Positions 1 to 8,322 of a stretch of DNA of 64,000 nt are shown here, in pieces. The notes under the pieces are model-generated. The model did no database searches and was not told the origin of the DNA. It worked only from the letters and a program-made list of their open reading frames with translations. How positions within the stretch are numbered: the stretch's first letter is position 1; each line of letters starts with the position of its first letter. The translations under genes were made by a program, and so were the position numbers. Source of the DNA: Moorella thermoacetica (lineage in GTDB: Bacteria > Bacillota > DSM-521 > Neomoorellales > Neomoorellaceae); assembly GCF_001267405.1 (NCBI RefSeq), contig NZ_CP012369.1, positions 1,018,001 to 1,082,000 of the forward strand. The letters run 5' to 3'.

Positions 1-2
1 AA

Positions 3-605
3 GACCTGGCCGCGCTGCTGGGAACCGGGAAGATAGAAGCCGTTATTGATGCTACCCACCCCTACGCCACTACCATTACGTCCCGGGCCCGGGAGATCTG
101 CCGGGTTACCGGGATACCGTACTTTCGCTACCAGCGGCCGGCAGTAGAACTCCCGGCGCACCCAAATCTCTTAATAGCCGCCGACTGGACCCAGGCAGTA
201 GAACTGGCCTCGCGCTATGGGACCATAATGCTTACCATCGGCACCAGGCACCTGGAACTATTTACGGCGGCCCCGGCAATGGCCGGCAAAAGGATTATTG
301 CCAGGGTATTGCCGGAAGTAACTTCCCTGGAAAAATGTCGCCAGCTGGGCCTCTGGCCGGGGGATATCATAGCTATCCAGGGGCCGTGCAGCTATGAACT
401 GAATCGGGCCCTTTATCGCCAGTTTGGCGTCGAGGCGGTGGTTACCAAGGATAGCGGCAGCACCGGCGGGGTAGAAAGTAAAATCCAGGCAGCTCTTGAT
501 CTTGGCCTGCAGGTAATCGTCCTTCGTCGTCCGCCGGAGCCCGACAGCCTTCCCATGGAAGAGATCATCGGACAGTTGCAGAGGGATATACCAACTGGGG
601 ACTAA
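3..605 (+). CDS. cbiJ: Cobalt-precorrin-6A reductase CbiJ/CobK (5' partial)
   Basis: The frame is open from the first bases of the window, so the N-terminus (roughly 50 residues) lies outside. The visible 200 codons carry the DATHPYA motif near visible residue 16, the GTRHLELF segment, GPCSYELN and a C-terminal KDSGSTGGVESKI stretch, all characteristic of the CobK/CbiJ family. The enzyme reduces (cobalt-)precorrin-6A with a nicotinamide cofactor during corrin ring synthesis in the cytoplasm. The first ATG visible (228) is internal. It is the first visible gene of the cobalamin operon and is followed 51 nt later by cbiX. Confidence 0.9.
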   Translation, partial: DLAALLGTGKIEAVIDATHPYATTITSRAREICRVTGIPYFRYQRPAVELPAHPNLLIAADWTQAVELASRYGTIMLTIGTRHLELFTAAPAMAGKRIIARVLPEVTSLEKCRQLGLWPGDIIAIQGPCSYELNRALYRQFGVEAVVTKDSGSTGGVESKIQAALDLGLQVIVLRRPPEPDSLPMEEIIGQLQRDIPTGD

Positions 606-656
606 TTACTAATAGTAACCATTTGTGGTAGAACTCTATTTCGAAGGAGGGCAACA

Positions 657-1040
657 ATGGCCACAGGGATAATTTTGCTGGGCCACGGCAGCCGGATACC
701 GGAGGCCAATGAACACTTAAAGGTCCTCGCAGACCAGGTGCGGGAAATCCTCGGTGGCGTCCGGGTCGAACCCTGTTATATGATGCGCACCCATCCGAAC
801 CTGGCTGAAGGGATTGCTACTCTGGTCAAAGAAGGGCGGCGGAAGATTGTGGTTGTGCCTATGTTCTTTAGCAACGGCCTCCACGTCCAGAGGGATATTC
901 CCGAGCAACTGGCCGCCGCCAGGGAACGCTACCCGGATGTTGAATTTATCTATGGTGCCAACCTCGGCGCCGACCGGCGTATCGCTGAAGTGATTGTCGA
1001 GCGCATTCAGGAGGTGGCCCCGGGTGGGTTTTCTGTCTGA
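657..1040 (+). CDS. cbiX: Sirohydrochlorin cobaltochelatase, short CbiX type
   Basis: This 127-residue protein begins with ILLGHGSR, whose His is the expected chelatase catalytic residue; a second conserved His follows in SNGLHVQRDIP around residue 77. The length matches the small single-domain CbiX that acts as a homodimer; the double-length form is about twice this. It inserts cobalt into sirohydrochlorin, the committed step of the anaerobic (cobalt-early) B12 pathway. AAGGAGG sits about 6 nt before the ATG. Its last 17 bases overlap the start of cbiC, indicating translational coupling. A short CbiX could alternatively serve a siroheme or F430 route, but the operon argues for B12. Confidence 0.93.
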   Translation: MATGIILLGHGSRIPEANEHLKVLADQVREILGGVRVEPCYMMRTHPNLAEGIATLVKEGRRKIVVVPMFFSNGLHVQRDIPEQLAAARERYPDVEFIYGANLGADRRIAEVIVERIQEVAPGGFSV

Positions 1041-1656
1041 CCCGCGGGCCATCGAGGCCCGCAGCCGGGAAATAATAGCCGCCAGGGTGGGAGACTTGGG
1101 CCTGGAACCGGGGGCCAGGGCCATAGTCACCCGTATCATCCATGCTACCGGCGATTTGAGCTACGCCAGCCTGGTCGCCGTCCACCCCGGGGTGGTCGCA
1201 GCTGCCACTGCTGCCCTGCGCCAGGGGGCAGATATCATTACCGATGTCGAAATGGTACGTAACGGTGTCAGCAGCCATCTGGTTTCCCGGGGCGGGGGCC
1301 GGGTATTGTGCGCCATCAGGGAGGCCGAAGTTATTAAAACGGCTACTGCCAGGGGGGAAACCCGGGCCATGGTAGCCATGGAATATCTCGCTCCCAGGAT
1401 GGATGGTGCGATAGTTGCCATTGGTAACGCGCCGACAGCCCTTTTCCACCTCCTGGAGCTGGTGGCCGGAGGCCGGGCGGCACCGGCTGCAATTGTCGGC
1501 ACACCGGTAGGCTTTGTTGGGGCGGCGGAAGCCAAAGCAGCTCTAGAAACTACCGGTATACCCTATGTGACGGTGCGGGGGCCCAAGGGTGGTAGTACCG
1601 TGGCCGTTGCTGCTGTTAATGCCCTGCTGCATCTGGCCTGGGATGAGGAGGAGTAG
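1024..1656 (+). CDS. cbiC: Cobalt-precorrin-8 methylmutase CbiC
   Basis: It moves the C-11 methyl group of cobalt-precorrin-8 to C-12, giving cobyrinate. IIHATGD close to the N-terminus is the family signature, and the Gly/Ala-rich C-terminal half (VGTPVGFVGAAEAK, GPKGGS) is typical. I place the start at GTG 1024, about 8 nt after the strong CAGGAGGTGG, giving 210 residues, the usual family length. A longer frame from TTG 994 exists but adds residues unlike the family and leaves the ribosome site inside the gene. It overlaps cbiX by 17 nt and is followed 2 nt after its stop by cobyric acid synthase. Confidence 0.92.
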   Translation: MGFLSDPRAIEARSREIIAARVGDLGLEPGARAIVTRIIHATGDLSYASLVAVHPGVVAAATAALRQGADIITDVEMVRNGVSSHLVSRGGGRVLCAIREAEVIKTATARGETRAMVAMEYLAPRMDGAIVAIGNAPTALFHLLELVAGGRAAPAAIVGTPVGFVGAAEAKAALETTGIPYVTVRGPKGGSTVAVAAVNALLHLAWDEEE

Positions 1657-1658
1657 CT

Positions 1659-3212
1659 GTGGCCAAAGCTATTATGCTCCAGGGAACCAGTTCCAATGTC
1701 GGCAAGAGTGTCCTGGCAGCGGCCCTCTGCCGGATTTTCCACCGGAACGGCTATCGGGTGAGCCCCTTTAAATCTCAGAATATGGCGCTTAACTCCGGAG
1801 CCACCCCCGATGGAGGCGAGATGGGCCGGGCCCAGATCGTCCAGGCCATGGCGGCCGGGGTGGTACCCCGCGTAGAGATGAACCCGATCCTACTTAAACC
1901 GACGGCCCATGCCAGCTCCCAGGTAATCGTCCTCGGGCGACCGGTGGGCAACCTGGGCGCCCGGGAGTACCACGGCCATTTCAACCAGAAGCTCTGGTCC
2001 CGGGTAGAAGAGGCTTATGCCTTCCTGGAGCGGGAGTTTGAGATTATTGTAATCGAGGGGGCCGGCAGTCCGGCGGAAATCAACCTCAAGGCCGGGGAGA
2101 TCGCCAATATGCGGGTGGCCAGGATGGCCGGAGCCCCGGTGCTCCTGGTAGCTGATATTGACAGAGGTGGCGCCCTGGCAGCTGTAGTGGGCACCCTGGA
2201 GCTCCTGGAACCGGAAGAGAGGGTAATGGTGGCCGGCATCATCATTAACAAGTTCCGGGGTGATCTCGACCTTCTAAAACCGGCTCTGGACTTTCTGGAA
2301 AGCCGCACCGGTAAACCGGTACTCGGCGTGATCCCCTTTTTACCCGACCACGGGCTGCCGGAGGAGGATTCCGTTGTCCTGGAAGGGGTCACCGGTCGCT
2401 CGACGGGTGCCGGTGAAGTGGAGATAGCGGTTATCAAGCTGCCCTGCATCTCCAATTTTACCGACTTTGACGCCCTGGAAAGGGAGAAGGGGGTCAATCT
2501 CCGTTATGTAGAAGCAGCGAGCGACCTGGGCAATCCAGATCTGGTCATCCTGCCCGGCAGCAAAAACACCATCGGCGATTTATTATGGCTGCGGTGCCAG
2601 GGGCTGGAGACAGCCATTAAAGAGCTGGCCGGCCGGGGAACGCCGATTATCGGGATTTGCGGTGGTTATCAGATGCTGGGAAAGGAGATCAGGGACCCCG
2701 AGCATGTGGAAACCGATGTGGAGATGATAAAAGGCTTGGACCTTTTACCAATCAAAACCGTCTTTCAAACCTCCAAGGCCACCAACCAGGTCCGGGGCGT
2801 GGTTACGGGTTCAGGACCCTTCCTGGGGCCATTGCAGGGCCAGGAGGTTCAAGGATATGAGATCCATATGGGTGCCAGCTTTTTGCTGGACGGCAGGCCG
2901 GCCTTTAAGATCACCTCACGGGGCGGCCGACTGGTGACCCTCGACGATGGGGCCCTGGCCGGGGAGGGACGCATCTGGGGTACCTACATCCACGGCATTC
3001 TGGATAACGATTCTCTGCGCCACCAGGTTATCTCAGTCTTAAGGGCCAGGCGCGGCCTACCGGCCAGGCCGGGGATGCTGAACTTTATGGCCGAGCAGGA
3101 AAGACGCCTTGATATTCTGGCCGGTGAGGTGGCCCGGCACCTGGATCTGGGCCGCCTGGCGGCAATCATGGGGTTGGAACGCCCCCTGGTATGGACCGGC
3201 CATGACAACTGA
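1659..3212 (+). CDS. cbiP: Cobyric acid synthase CbiP/CobQ
   Basis: This 517-residue glutamine-dependent ligase amidates four peripheral carboxylates of (adenosyl)cobyrinic acid a,c-diamide. Domain order is as expected. An N-terminal dethiobiotin-synthetase-like P-loop domain (QGTSSNVGKS near residues 6-15) is followed by a class I glutamine amidotransferase domain. The nucleophile is Cys334 in GICGGYQMLG and the probable catalytic His is His445 in YIHGILD. GTG 1659 lies 2 nt after the cbiC stop with GAGGAGG upstream. Its last 11 bases overlap cbiB. Nothing looks broken. Confidence 0.95.
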   Translation: MAKAIMLQGTSSNVGKSVLAAALCRIFHRNGYRVSPFKSQNMALNSGATPDGGEMGRAQIVQAMAAGVVPRVEMNPILLKPTAHASSQVIVLGRPVGNLGAREYHGHFNQKLWSRVEEAYAFLEREFEIIVIEGAGSPAEINLKAGEIANMRVARMAGAPVLLVADIDRGGALAAVVGTLELLEPEERVMVAGIIINKFRGDLDLLKPALDFLESRTGKPVLGVIPFLPDHGLPEEDSVVLEGVTGRSTGAGEVEIAVIKLPCISNFTDFDALEREKGVNLRYVEAASDLGNPDLVILPGSKNTIGDLLWLRCQGLETAIKELAGRGTPIIGICGGYQMLGKEIRDPEHVETDVEMIKGLDLLPIKTVFQTSKATNQVRGVVTGSGPFLGPLQGQEVQGYEIHMGASFLLDGRPAFKITSRGGRLVTLDDGALAGEGRIWGTYIHGILDNDSLRHQVISVLRARRGLPARPGMLNFMAEQERRLDILAGEVARHLDLGRLAAIMGLERPLVWTGHDN

Positions 3213-4164
3213 CCTGTTGCTCCTAGTTACAGCCCTAATCCTGGACCTGCTGGTGAGAGACCCGTCCTGGCTTTTGCACCCTACCCAGGTCATGGGTGCC
3301 GGTATCAACCTCCTGGAAAGACTCCTGTGGCGGCCGGGAGCAAGACCGGCTTATTTAATCAGTACCGGCGGCATCCTGGTAGTCATTATTATGGGCACTA
3401 CCTGGACCGTGACCAGGGCATTGTTATGGTTGGCCGGCAACATTAGCCACTGGCTGGAGTTTGTCCTGGCCGCATGGTTGCTGGCGACCACCATCGCTCC
3501 CCGGGGCCTGGCTACAGCCGGCAGGGCCATCGCCCGGGCCCTGAAGGCCGGCGATCTTGGGGCAGCCCGCCGGCAGGTGGGTTTAATTGTCGGCCGGGAT
3601 ACGGATAGCCTTACCGCTATAGGTGTGACCAGGGCAACGGTGGAAACCATAGCCGAAAATACCAGCGATGGAGTTGTGGCCCCACTCTTTTACTTTTTCC
3701 TGGGAGGAGTACCCCTGGCCATGGTCTATCGGGCGATCAACACCCTGGATTCCATGCTGGGTTATAAAAACGAACGCTATCTCTTCTTTGGCCGTATGGC
3801 GGCCAGGTTGGACGACCTGGCCAATTACGTGCCGGCACGGATAACCGGGCTGGCTATCTGCGTGGCAGCCTTCCTCCTGGGCCAGGGGCGCCGCGCCTGG
3901 ATCACCATGTTAAGGGACGCCAGGAAACATCCCAGCCCCAATAGCGGTTACCCGGAGGCGGCCATGGCCGGAGCCCTGGGGGTCCAGCTGGGGGGGCTGA
4001 ATTACTACCAGGGTATACCTTCCCACCGGCCCCTCATGGGGCAGGCCCTCAGGGAACTGGAACCGGGGGATATTGACCGGGCCATTACCCTCATGGCTGG
4101 AGCCACGGCCATCATAACCATGGCCGGGTGTATCTACCTAGCCTTCAGGATTTACTGGCATTGA
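3202..4164 (+). CDS. cbiB: Adenosylcobinamide-phosphate synthase CbiB
   Basis: This is a 320-residue polytopic membrane protein that attaches (R)-1-amino-2-propanol or its phosphate to adenosylcobyric acid. Family signatures visible are the N-terminal LDLLVRDPSWLLHPTQVMG region (about residues 12-30), ETIAENTSDGVVAPLFY, the YRAINTLDSMLGY motif and HPSPNSGYPEAAMAGALGV. I start at ATG 3202, 11 nt inside the end of cbiP. The frame extends upstream to 3109, but that part reads as an out-of-frame shadow of cbiP. The aminopropanol phosphate donor fits the pduX-like and cobD genes further along this operon. Confidence 0.94.
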   Translation: MTTDLLLLVTALILDLLVRDPSWLLHPTQVMGAGINLLERLLWRPGARPAYLISTGGILVVIIMGTTWTVTRALLWLAGNISHWLEFVLAAWLLATTIAPRGLATAGRAIARALKAGDLGAARRQVGLIVGRDTDSLTAIGVTRATVETIAENTSDGVVAPLFYFFLGGVPLAMVYRAINTLDSMLGYKNERYLFFGRMAARLDDLANYVPARITGLAICVAAFLLGQGRRAWITMLRDARKHPSPNSGYPEAAMAGALGVQLGGLNYYQGIPSHRPLMGQALRELEPGDIDRAITLMAGATAIITMAGCIYLAFRIYWH

Positions 4165-4177
4165 GGGGAAGAAGAAT

Positions 4178-5578
4178 ATGACATACAAGCGGATTGTTAT
4201 TGCCGGTACCAGGAGCGGCGTCGGCAAGACAAGTATTGCCACCGGTTTAATGGCCGCCCTGGCCGCCAGGGGGTTAAAGGTCCAAGGGTTTAAGGTCGGT
4301 CCCGACTACATCGACCCCGGTTACCACACCCTGGCTACGGGCAGGCCTTCCCGCAATCTGGATACCTACTTAATGACCCCGGCGGCCGTCCTGGAGGCCT
4401 TTGAGCGCGCCGCTGCCACCAGCGATATAGCCGTTATTGAAGGAGTTATGGGGCTTTATGACGGTCACCGTGACACCGGCAGCGGGAGTACGGCGACCAT
4501 TGCCCGCCTGCTGGCCGCCCCTGTCCTGCTGGTGGTGGACGCTACTTCCCTGGGGCAGAGTGTGGCCGCCGAGGTCCTGGGTTACCGCTCCCTGGACCCG
4601 GGGGTAAACCTGGCCGGGGTCATCCTGAACCGGGTCAGTAGTGAGGGTCACCTGGAGGTGCTCCGCCAGGCTATAGAAGAATATACCGGCATACCGGTAG
4701 TTGGCTGGTTGCGACGGGGCTCCCTGCCTCCCCTCCCTTCCCGGCACCTGGGGTTGATCCCGGCCGGGGAACAGGAGGACCTGAGGCCCGTCCTGGCGGA
4801 ACTGGCCGCTACCATAGCCACCGGCCTGGACCTGGAGAGGGTACTCGACCTGGCAACACAGGCCGGCCCCCTGCCGGCAGGGGGAAGCCGCCTTTTTGCT
4901 ACCGCCGGTGCTGGGGTGAGGGAGAAAATCCCGGTTGCTGTGGCCCTGGATAAAGCCTTTAACTTTTACTACCAGGATTCTCTAGATTACCTGGCGGTTC
5001 TCGGAGCCGAATTGCTACCATTCAGCCCCCTAGAGGACGACAGGTTGCCCGCTGGAGCCGCCGGGATAATTATTGGCGGTGGGTTCCCGGAGATTTTCCT
5101 CGCTCCCCTGACGGATAACAGGCCCCTCCTCGCTGACCTCCGTCGGCAGGTCGCCCGGGGGATACCCCTTTATGCTGAGTGTGGCGGCCTCATGTACCTG
5201 GCCCGGGAGATCATTGACCTGGAAGGCAGCAAGTGGCCCATGGCGGGCATTGTACCCGCCGCCTGCCGTATGCAAAAGAGCCTGGCCGGCCTCGGTTACA
5301 GGGAGGCCCGCCTCTGCCGGGAAACCCTCGTGGGCCACCGGGATGATTGCCTTCGGGGGCATGAATTTCATTATTCCACCATGACAAGTAAGGATACAGA
5401 CTTCCCGCCGGCTTACACCTGGAAACACCGGGGGTCAATCTGGTACGATGGCTACGGGACACGGCAGATAGTAGCCTCTTATTTGCACTTGCATTTCCTG
5501 GGCAATGTAGGAGCCGCTCAAAATTTCCTGGCCGCCTGCCGGGCATACAAAGGAGGAAGAAACCTTGAAACTGCTTGA
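4178..5578 (+). CDS. cbiA: Cobyrinate a,c-diamide synthase CbiA
   Basis: This glutamine-dependent enzyme amidates the a and c side chains of cobyrinate. It has 466 residues. The N-terminal P-loop GTRSGVGKTSIATG lies at about residues 10-23, and a KVGPDYIDPGYH signature follows near residue 40. The C-terminal class I amidotransferase domain carries Cys335 in AECGGLMYL and ends with SYLHLHFLGN, which supplies the catalytic His. It starts 13 nt after cbiB and overlaps cobT by 14 nt. In the anaerobic pathway this step precedes CbiP, so the gene order does not follow reaction order. Confidence 0.95.
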   Translation: MTYKRIVIAGTRSGVGKTSIATGLMAALAARGLKVQGFKVGPDYIDPGYHTLATGRPSRNLDTYLMTPAAVLEAFERAAATSDIAVIEGVMGLYDGHRDTGSGSTATIARLLAAPVLLVVDATSLGQSVAAEVLGYRSLDPGVNLAGVILNRVSSEGHLEVLRQAIEEYTGIPVVGWLRRGSLPPLPSRHLGLIPAGEQEDLRPVLAELAATIATGLDLERVLDLATQAGPLPAGGSRLFATAGAGVREKIPVAVALDKAFNFYYQDSLDYLAVLGAELLPFSPLEDDRLPAGAAGIIIGGGFPEIFLAPLTDNRPLLADLRRQVARGIPLYAECGGLMYLAREIIDLEGSKWPMAGIVPAACRMQKSLAGLGYREARLCRETLVGHRDDCLRGHEFHYSTMTSKDTDFPPAYTWKHRGSIWYDGYGTRQIVASYLHLHFLGNVGAAQNFLAACRAYKGGRNLETA

Positions 5579-6626
5579 CCAGACCCTGCAAAGGATTAAG
5601 CCCTTGGACGCAAGGGCCATGGCGAAGGCCCAGGCCCACCTTGATGAACTCACCAAACCCCCGGGAAGCCTGGGAGCCCTGGAGGATATTGCCAGACGTT
5701 TGGCGGGGATCAGGGGGGAAGTCCCCCGCCGATTGTCCCGTAAAGCCCATATCCTCATGGCCGGGGATCACGGCGTGGTCGCCGAAGGGGTCAGCGCTTT
5801 TCCCCAGGAAGTAACCCCTCAGATGGTATTTAATTTCAGCCGGGGCGGGGCGGCCATCAACGTCCTGGCCCGCCACGCCAGCGCTGAGCTGGTTCTTGTC
5901 GATATAGGTGTCGCCAGCGATCTCCCTGAACTTCCGGGGTTACTGAAACGTAAAGTGGCACCGGGAACGGCCAACCTGGCCCGGGGTCCGGCCATGACCA
6001 GGGAACAGGCCATTGCCGCCCTGGAGGTGGGCATCGAGGTAGCCAGTGCCAAAATCGAAGCCGGTAATGAGTTGCTGGGAATTGGGGAAATGGGGATCGG
6101 TAATACCACCCCCAGTTCGGCTATCCTGGCGGTCTTTAGCGGCCGGCCGGTGGAGGAGATTACCGGCCGGGGTACGGGGGTGGATGCCAACCGGTTACGG
6201 CTGAAGATCAAAGCCATTCAACAGGGTCTGGCCATAAATAAACCTAATCCTGATGATCCCCTGGATGTCCTGGCCAAGGTTGGGGGCCTGGAGATTGCCG
6301 GCATGGCCGGGGTAATCCTGGCCGGGGCAGCAATGCGGGTGCCGGTAATCATCGATGGCTTTATCTCCGGAGCGGCAGCCCTGGTGGCGACGCGGCTGGC
6401 ACCCCTGGCGGGTGAATTTATCCTGGCTTCCCATCTCTCAGAGGAACCGGGCCATGCGGTGGCCCTGGAACTGATGGGTCTTAAGCCCATGCTGACCATG
6501 CAGATGCGCCTGTGAGAGGGAACCGGCGCCGCCCTGGGTATGACCCTGGTAGACGCTGCCATCATGATTTACCACGAAATGGCTACCTTCAGCCAGGCGG
6601 GTATATCCGGGGCGCTGAAGTCTTGA
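5565..6626 (+). pseudogene. cobT: cobT (nicotinate-nucleotide-DMB phosphoribosyltransferase) with in-frame TGA at codon 317
   Basis: CobT activates the lower-ligand base by forming its alpha-ribotide. TTG 5565 follows AGGAGGA. The frame matches the family from TKPPGSLGALE through ELMGLKPMLTMQMRL and then meets TGA at 6513-6515. Reading on in the same frame gives EGTGAALGM, VDAAIMIYHEMATF and a natural stop at 6626, for a normal length of about 353 residues. The family motif here is RLGEGTGA, so the TGA replaces a Gly codon (GGA to TGA). The missing tail begins with the catalytic Glu, so a 316-residue product should be inactive. The original stop at 6624-6626 still overlaps the cobS start. Recent nonsense mutation, recoding or sequencing error are all possible. 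Confidence 0.88.
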
Positions 6627-7408
6627 CTAAACAGCTAGCGGCTTTCCTGGCGGCCCTCCAATTCCTGACCAGGATACGCCTGAGCAAAAGGGACACCGGG
6701 GCTACTTCTTTCCAGGAGAGTATAGTTTATTTTCCCCTGGTGGGCCTTATCTTGGGCTTAATCCTGGCTGGGGCCGGCCAGATTTTAAGCAGCCTGGTCC
6801 CGGTACCGGCCAGAGCCGGCTTTATCCTGTTCCTTGGTATCTTCCTGAGTGGAGGCCTGCATCTGGATGGCTTTATAGATACCATGGACGGCCTTTTATC
6901 CGGCCGGGAACGGGAGCGGGTCCTGGAGATTATGAAGGACAGCCGCGTGGGTGCCCACGGAGTCACCGCAGTTATCACCCTTTTGCTTTTAAAATTTAGC
7001 CTTATATTTTCCCTGCTTTCCCTGTCGCCTGGGCGCCTCTGGCTGGCGGGTATGCCCTTGTCCCCCTTCCTCCTGCTGATGCCGGTACTGGCTCGCTGGG
7101 CGATGGTGCCGGCCATTACCTGTTTTCCCTATGCCCGGCGGGAGGGCTTGGGCAGCCTCTTTGGAGCCGGGCAGGGGCGAAAGGCCCTGCTCCTGGCCAC
7201 CTTCTCAACCATGATCCTGAGCTGGCTGACCCTGGGTTATAAAGGTTTGATCCTCATGTTCCTGATAGCCCTGGCCGTTTGGAGCTGGTGCAGCCATATT
7301 AAAGGGATCCTGGGAGGTCTGACAGGGGATACCTATGGTGCCCTGGCAGAGATAACGGAGGTTTTAGTCCTGGTGGCAGGTTTATTCTGGCCATGGTTAG
7401 GGGTGTGA
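6623..7408 (+). CDS. cobS: Adenosylcobinamide-GDP ribazoletransferase (cobalamin synthase) CobS
   Basis: This integral membrane enzyme joins adenosylcobinamide-GDP to alpha-ribazole (phosphate). Signatures are AALQFLTRIRL at the N-terminus, GGLHLDGFIDTMDGL around residue 75 and IMKDSRVGAHG around residue 105; hydrophobic segments fill the rest of the 261 residues. I choose TTG 6623, which shares TTGA with the ancestral cobT stop, because the family begins at this point. The frame runs upstream to 6512 but that part is a shadow of cobT. If ribosomes now stop at the premature cobT TGA, reinitiation here would have to occur about 107 nt downstream, so cobS expression may be reduced. Confidence 0.92.
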   Translation: MTKQLAAFLAALQFLTRIRLSKRDTGATSFQESIVYFPLVGLILGLILAGAGQILSSLVPVPARAGFILFLGIFLSGGLHLDGFIDTMDGLLSGRERERVLEIMKDSRVGAHGVTAVITLLLLKFSLIFSLLSLSPGRLWLAGMPLSPFLLLMPVLARWAMVPAITCFPYARREGLGSLFGAGQGRKALLLATFSTMILSWLTLGYKGLILMFLIALAVWSWCSHIKGILGGLTGDTYGALAEITEVLVLVAGLFWPWLGV

Positions 7409-7410
7409 TT

Positions 7411-8322
7411 ATGTACGGGCGGGCTCGGGTACCAGGAGCTTGCGGGGAACTGGTCCAGGGAATGATCGACGGTGATTATTTTCTCATTACCTGCCCCATT
7501 AACCTGGGGTCTGAGGTCAGGGTTTCCCTGCAGCCAGGGGGCCAGGTTACCGGTCCGGGAGAAAAAGGGAAGGCCCTGCGGGCTGTCCGCCTGACCCTGG
7601 ATCACCTGGCCGCCCCCTGGGGTGCGCGGGTGGATATCTACAACCCCCTGCCTCCAGGTAAAGGACTGGCCAGTAGTACGGCTGACGTAGTCGCCGCGGC
7701 GGTGGCCACGGCGGAAGCCCTGGGGACGGGACTCTCCCTGGAAACGATAACCGAGATCGCCCTGGCCGTTGAACCAAGCGACGGGACCTTTTTGCCGGGC
7801 ATTGTCTGTTTCGATCACCTTCAAGGTAAACGATGGGAGTACCTGGGGCAGCCGCCACCCATGGACGTGCTGATCGTCGATCCCGGGGGTATGGTGGACA
7901 CCGTTCTTTTTAACCGGCGCCGGGACCTGGTGGCCCTTAACTTGGCTAAGGAAGAAAAAGTCAGGCAGGCAGTAAAGCTGGTCAAGGAAGGCCTGGCCCG
8001 GGGAAGGGCAGATTTAATAGCCAGGGGGGCTACCATTAGCGCCTTGGCCAATCAGGATATTCTCTCCAAACCGGAACTGGAAACCATTCTGGAACTGGCT
8101 ACCAGCAGGGGAGCCCTGGGGGTAAATACGGCCCATAGTGGTACGGTAATAGGTATCCTTTACCGGCCGGGGGAGGTAGACGTGGACGCCCTGGAGGCAA
8201 GCATACGAACGACCTTTCCCTATGTCGATTTTATCCGGGCCACCATGGTCGGCGGCGGGGTGGAGGGTAGAGACGGCCCATGGTTCATGAAAGGGCAAGC
8301 AACAGCAATGGCCGGGAACTGA
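7411..8322 (+). CDS. pduX: GHMP kinase, probable L-threonine kinase (PduX-like)
   Basis: The protein has about 303 residues with the GHMP-kinase ATP loop PLPPGKGLASSTAD near residue 85, an N-terminal RVPGACGELVQG segment and a C-terminal NTAHSGTVIGILY motif. In this operon position the expected substrate is L-threonine, giving L-threonine O-3-phosphate for CobD. That is family knowledge plus context, not shown directly. ATG 7411 follows AGGGGTG by about 6 nt; ATG 7393 is an in-frame alternative lying within the end of cobS. The 3' end overlaps cobD by 43 nt. Other GHMP kinases cannot be excluded by sequence alone. Confidence 0.85.
   Translation: MYGRARVPGACGELVQGMIDGDYFLITCPINLGSEVRVSLQPGGQVTGPGEKGKALRAVRLTLDHLAAPWGARVDIYNPLPPGKGLASSTADVVAAAVATAEALGTGLSLETITEIALAVEPSDGTFLPGIVCFDHLQGKRWEYLGQPPPMDVLIVDPGGMVDTVLFNRRRDLVALNLAKEEKVRQAVKLVKEGLARGRADLIARGATISALANQDILSKPELETILELATSRGALGVNTAHSGTVIGILYRPGEVDVDALEASIRTTFPYVDFIRATMVGGGVEGRDGPWFMKGQATAMAGN

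Noticed and set aside
1-227. Start of cbiJ at the first ATG (228)
   Set aside because: The frame upstream of 228 encodes the family hallmark DATHPYA, so 228 is internal.
5211-5876. A 221-codon minus-strand frame over cbiA/cobT
   Set aside because: It spans the junction of two clear cobalamin genes on the other strand and resembles no family.
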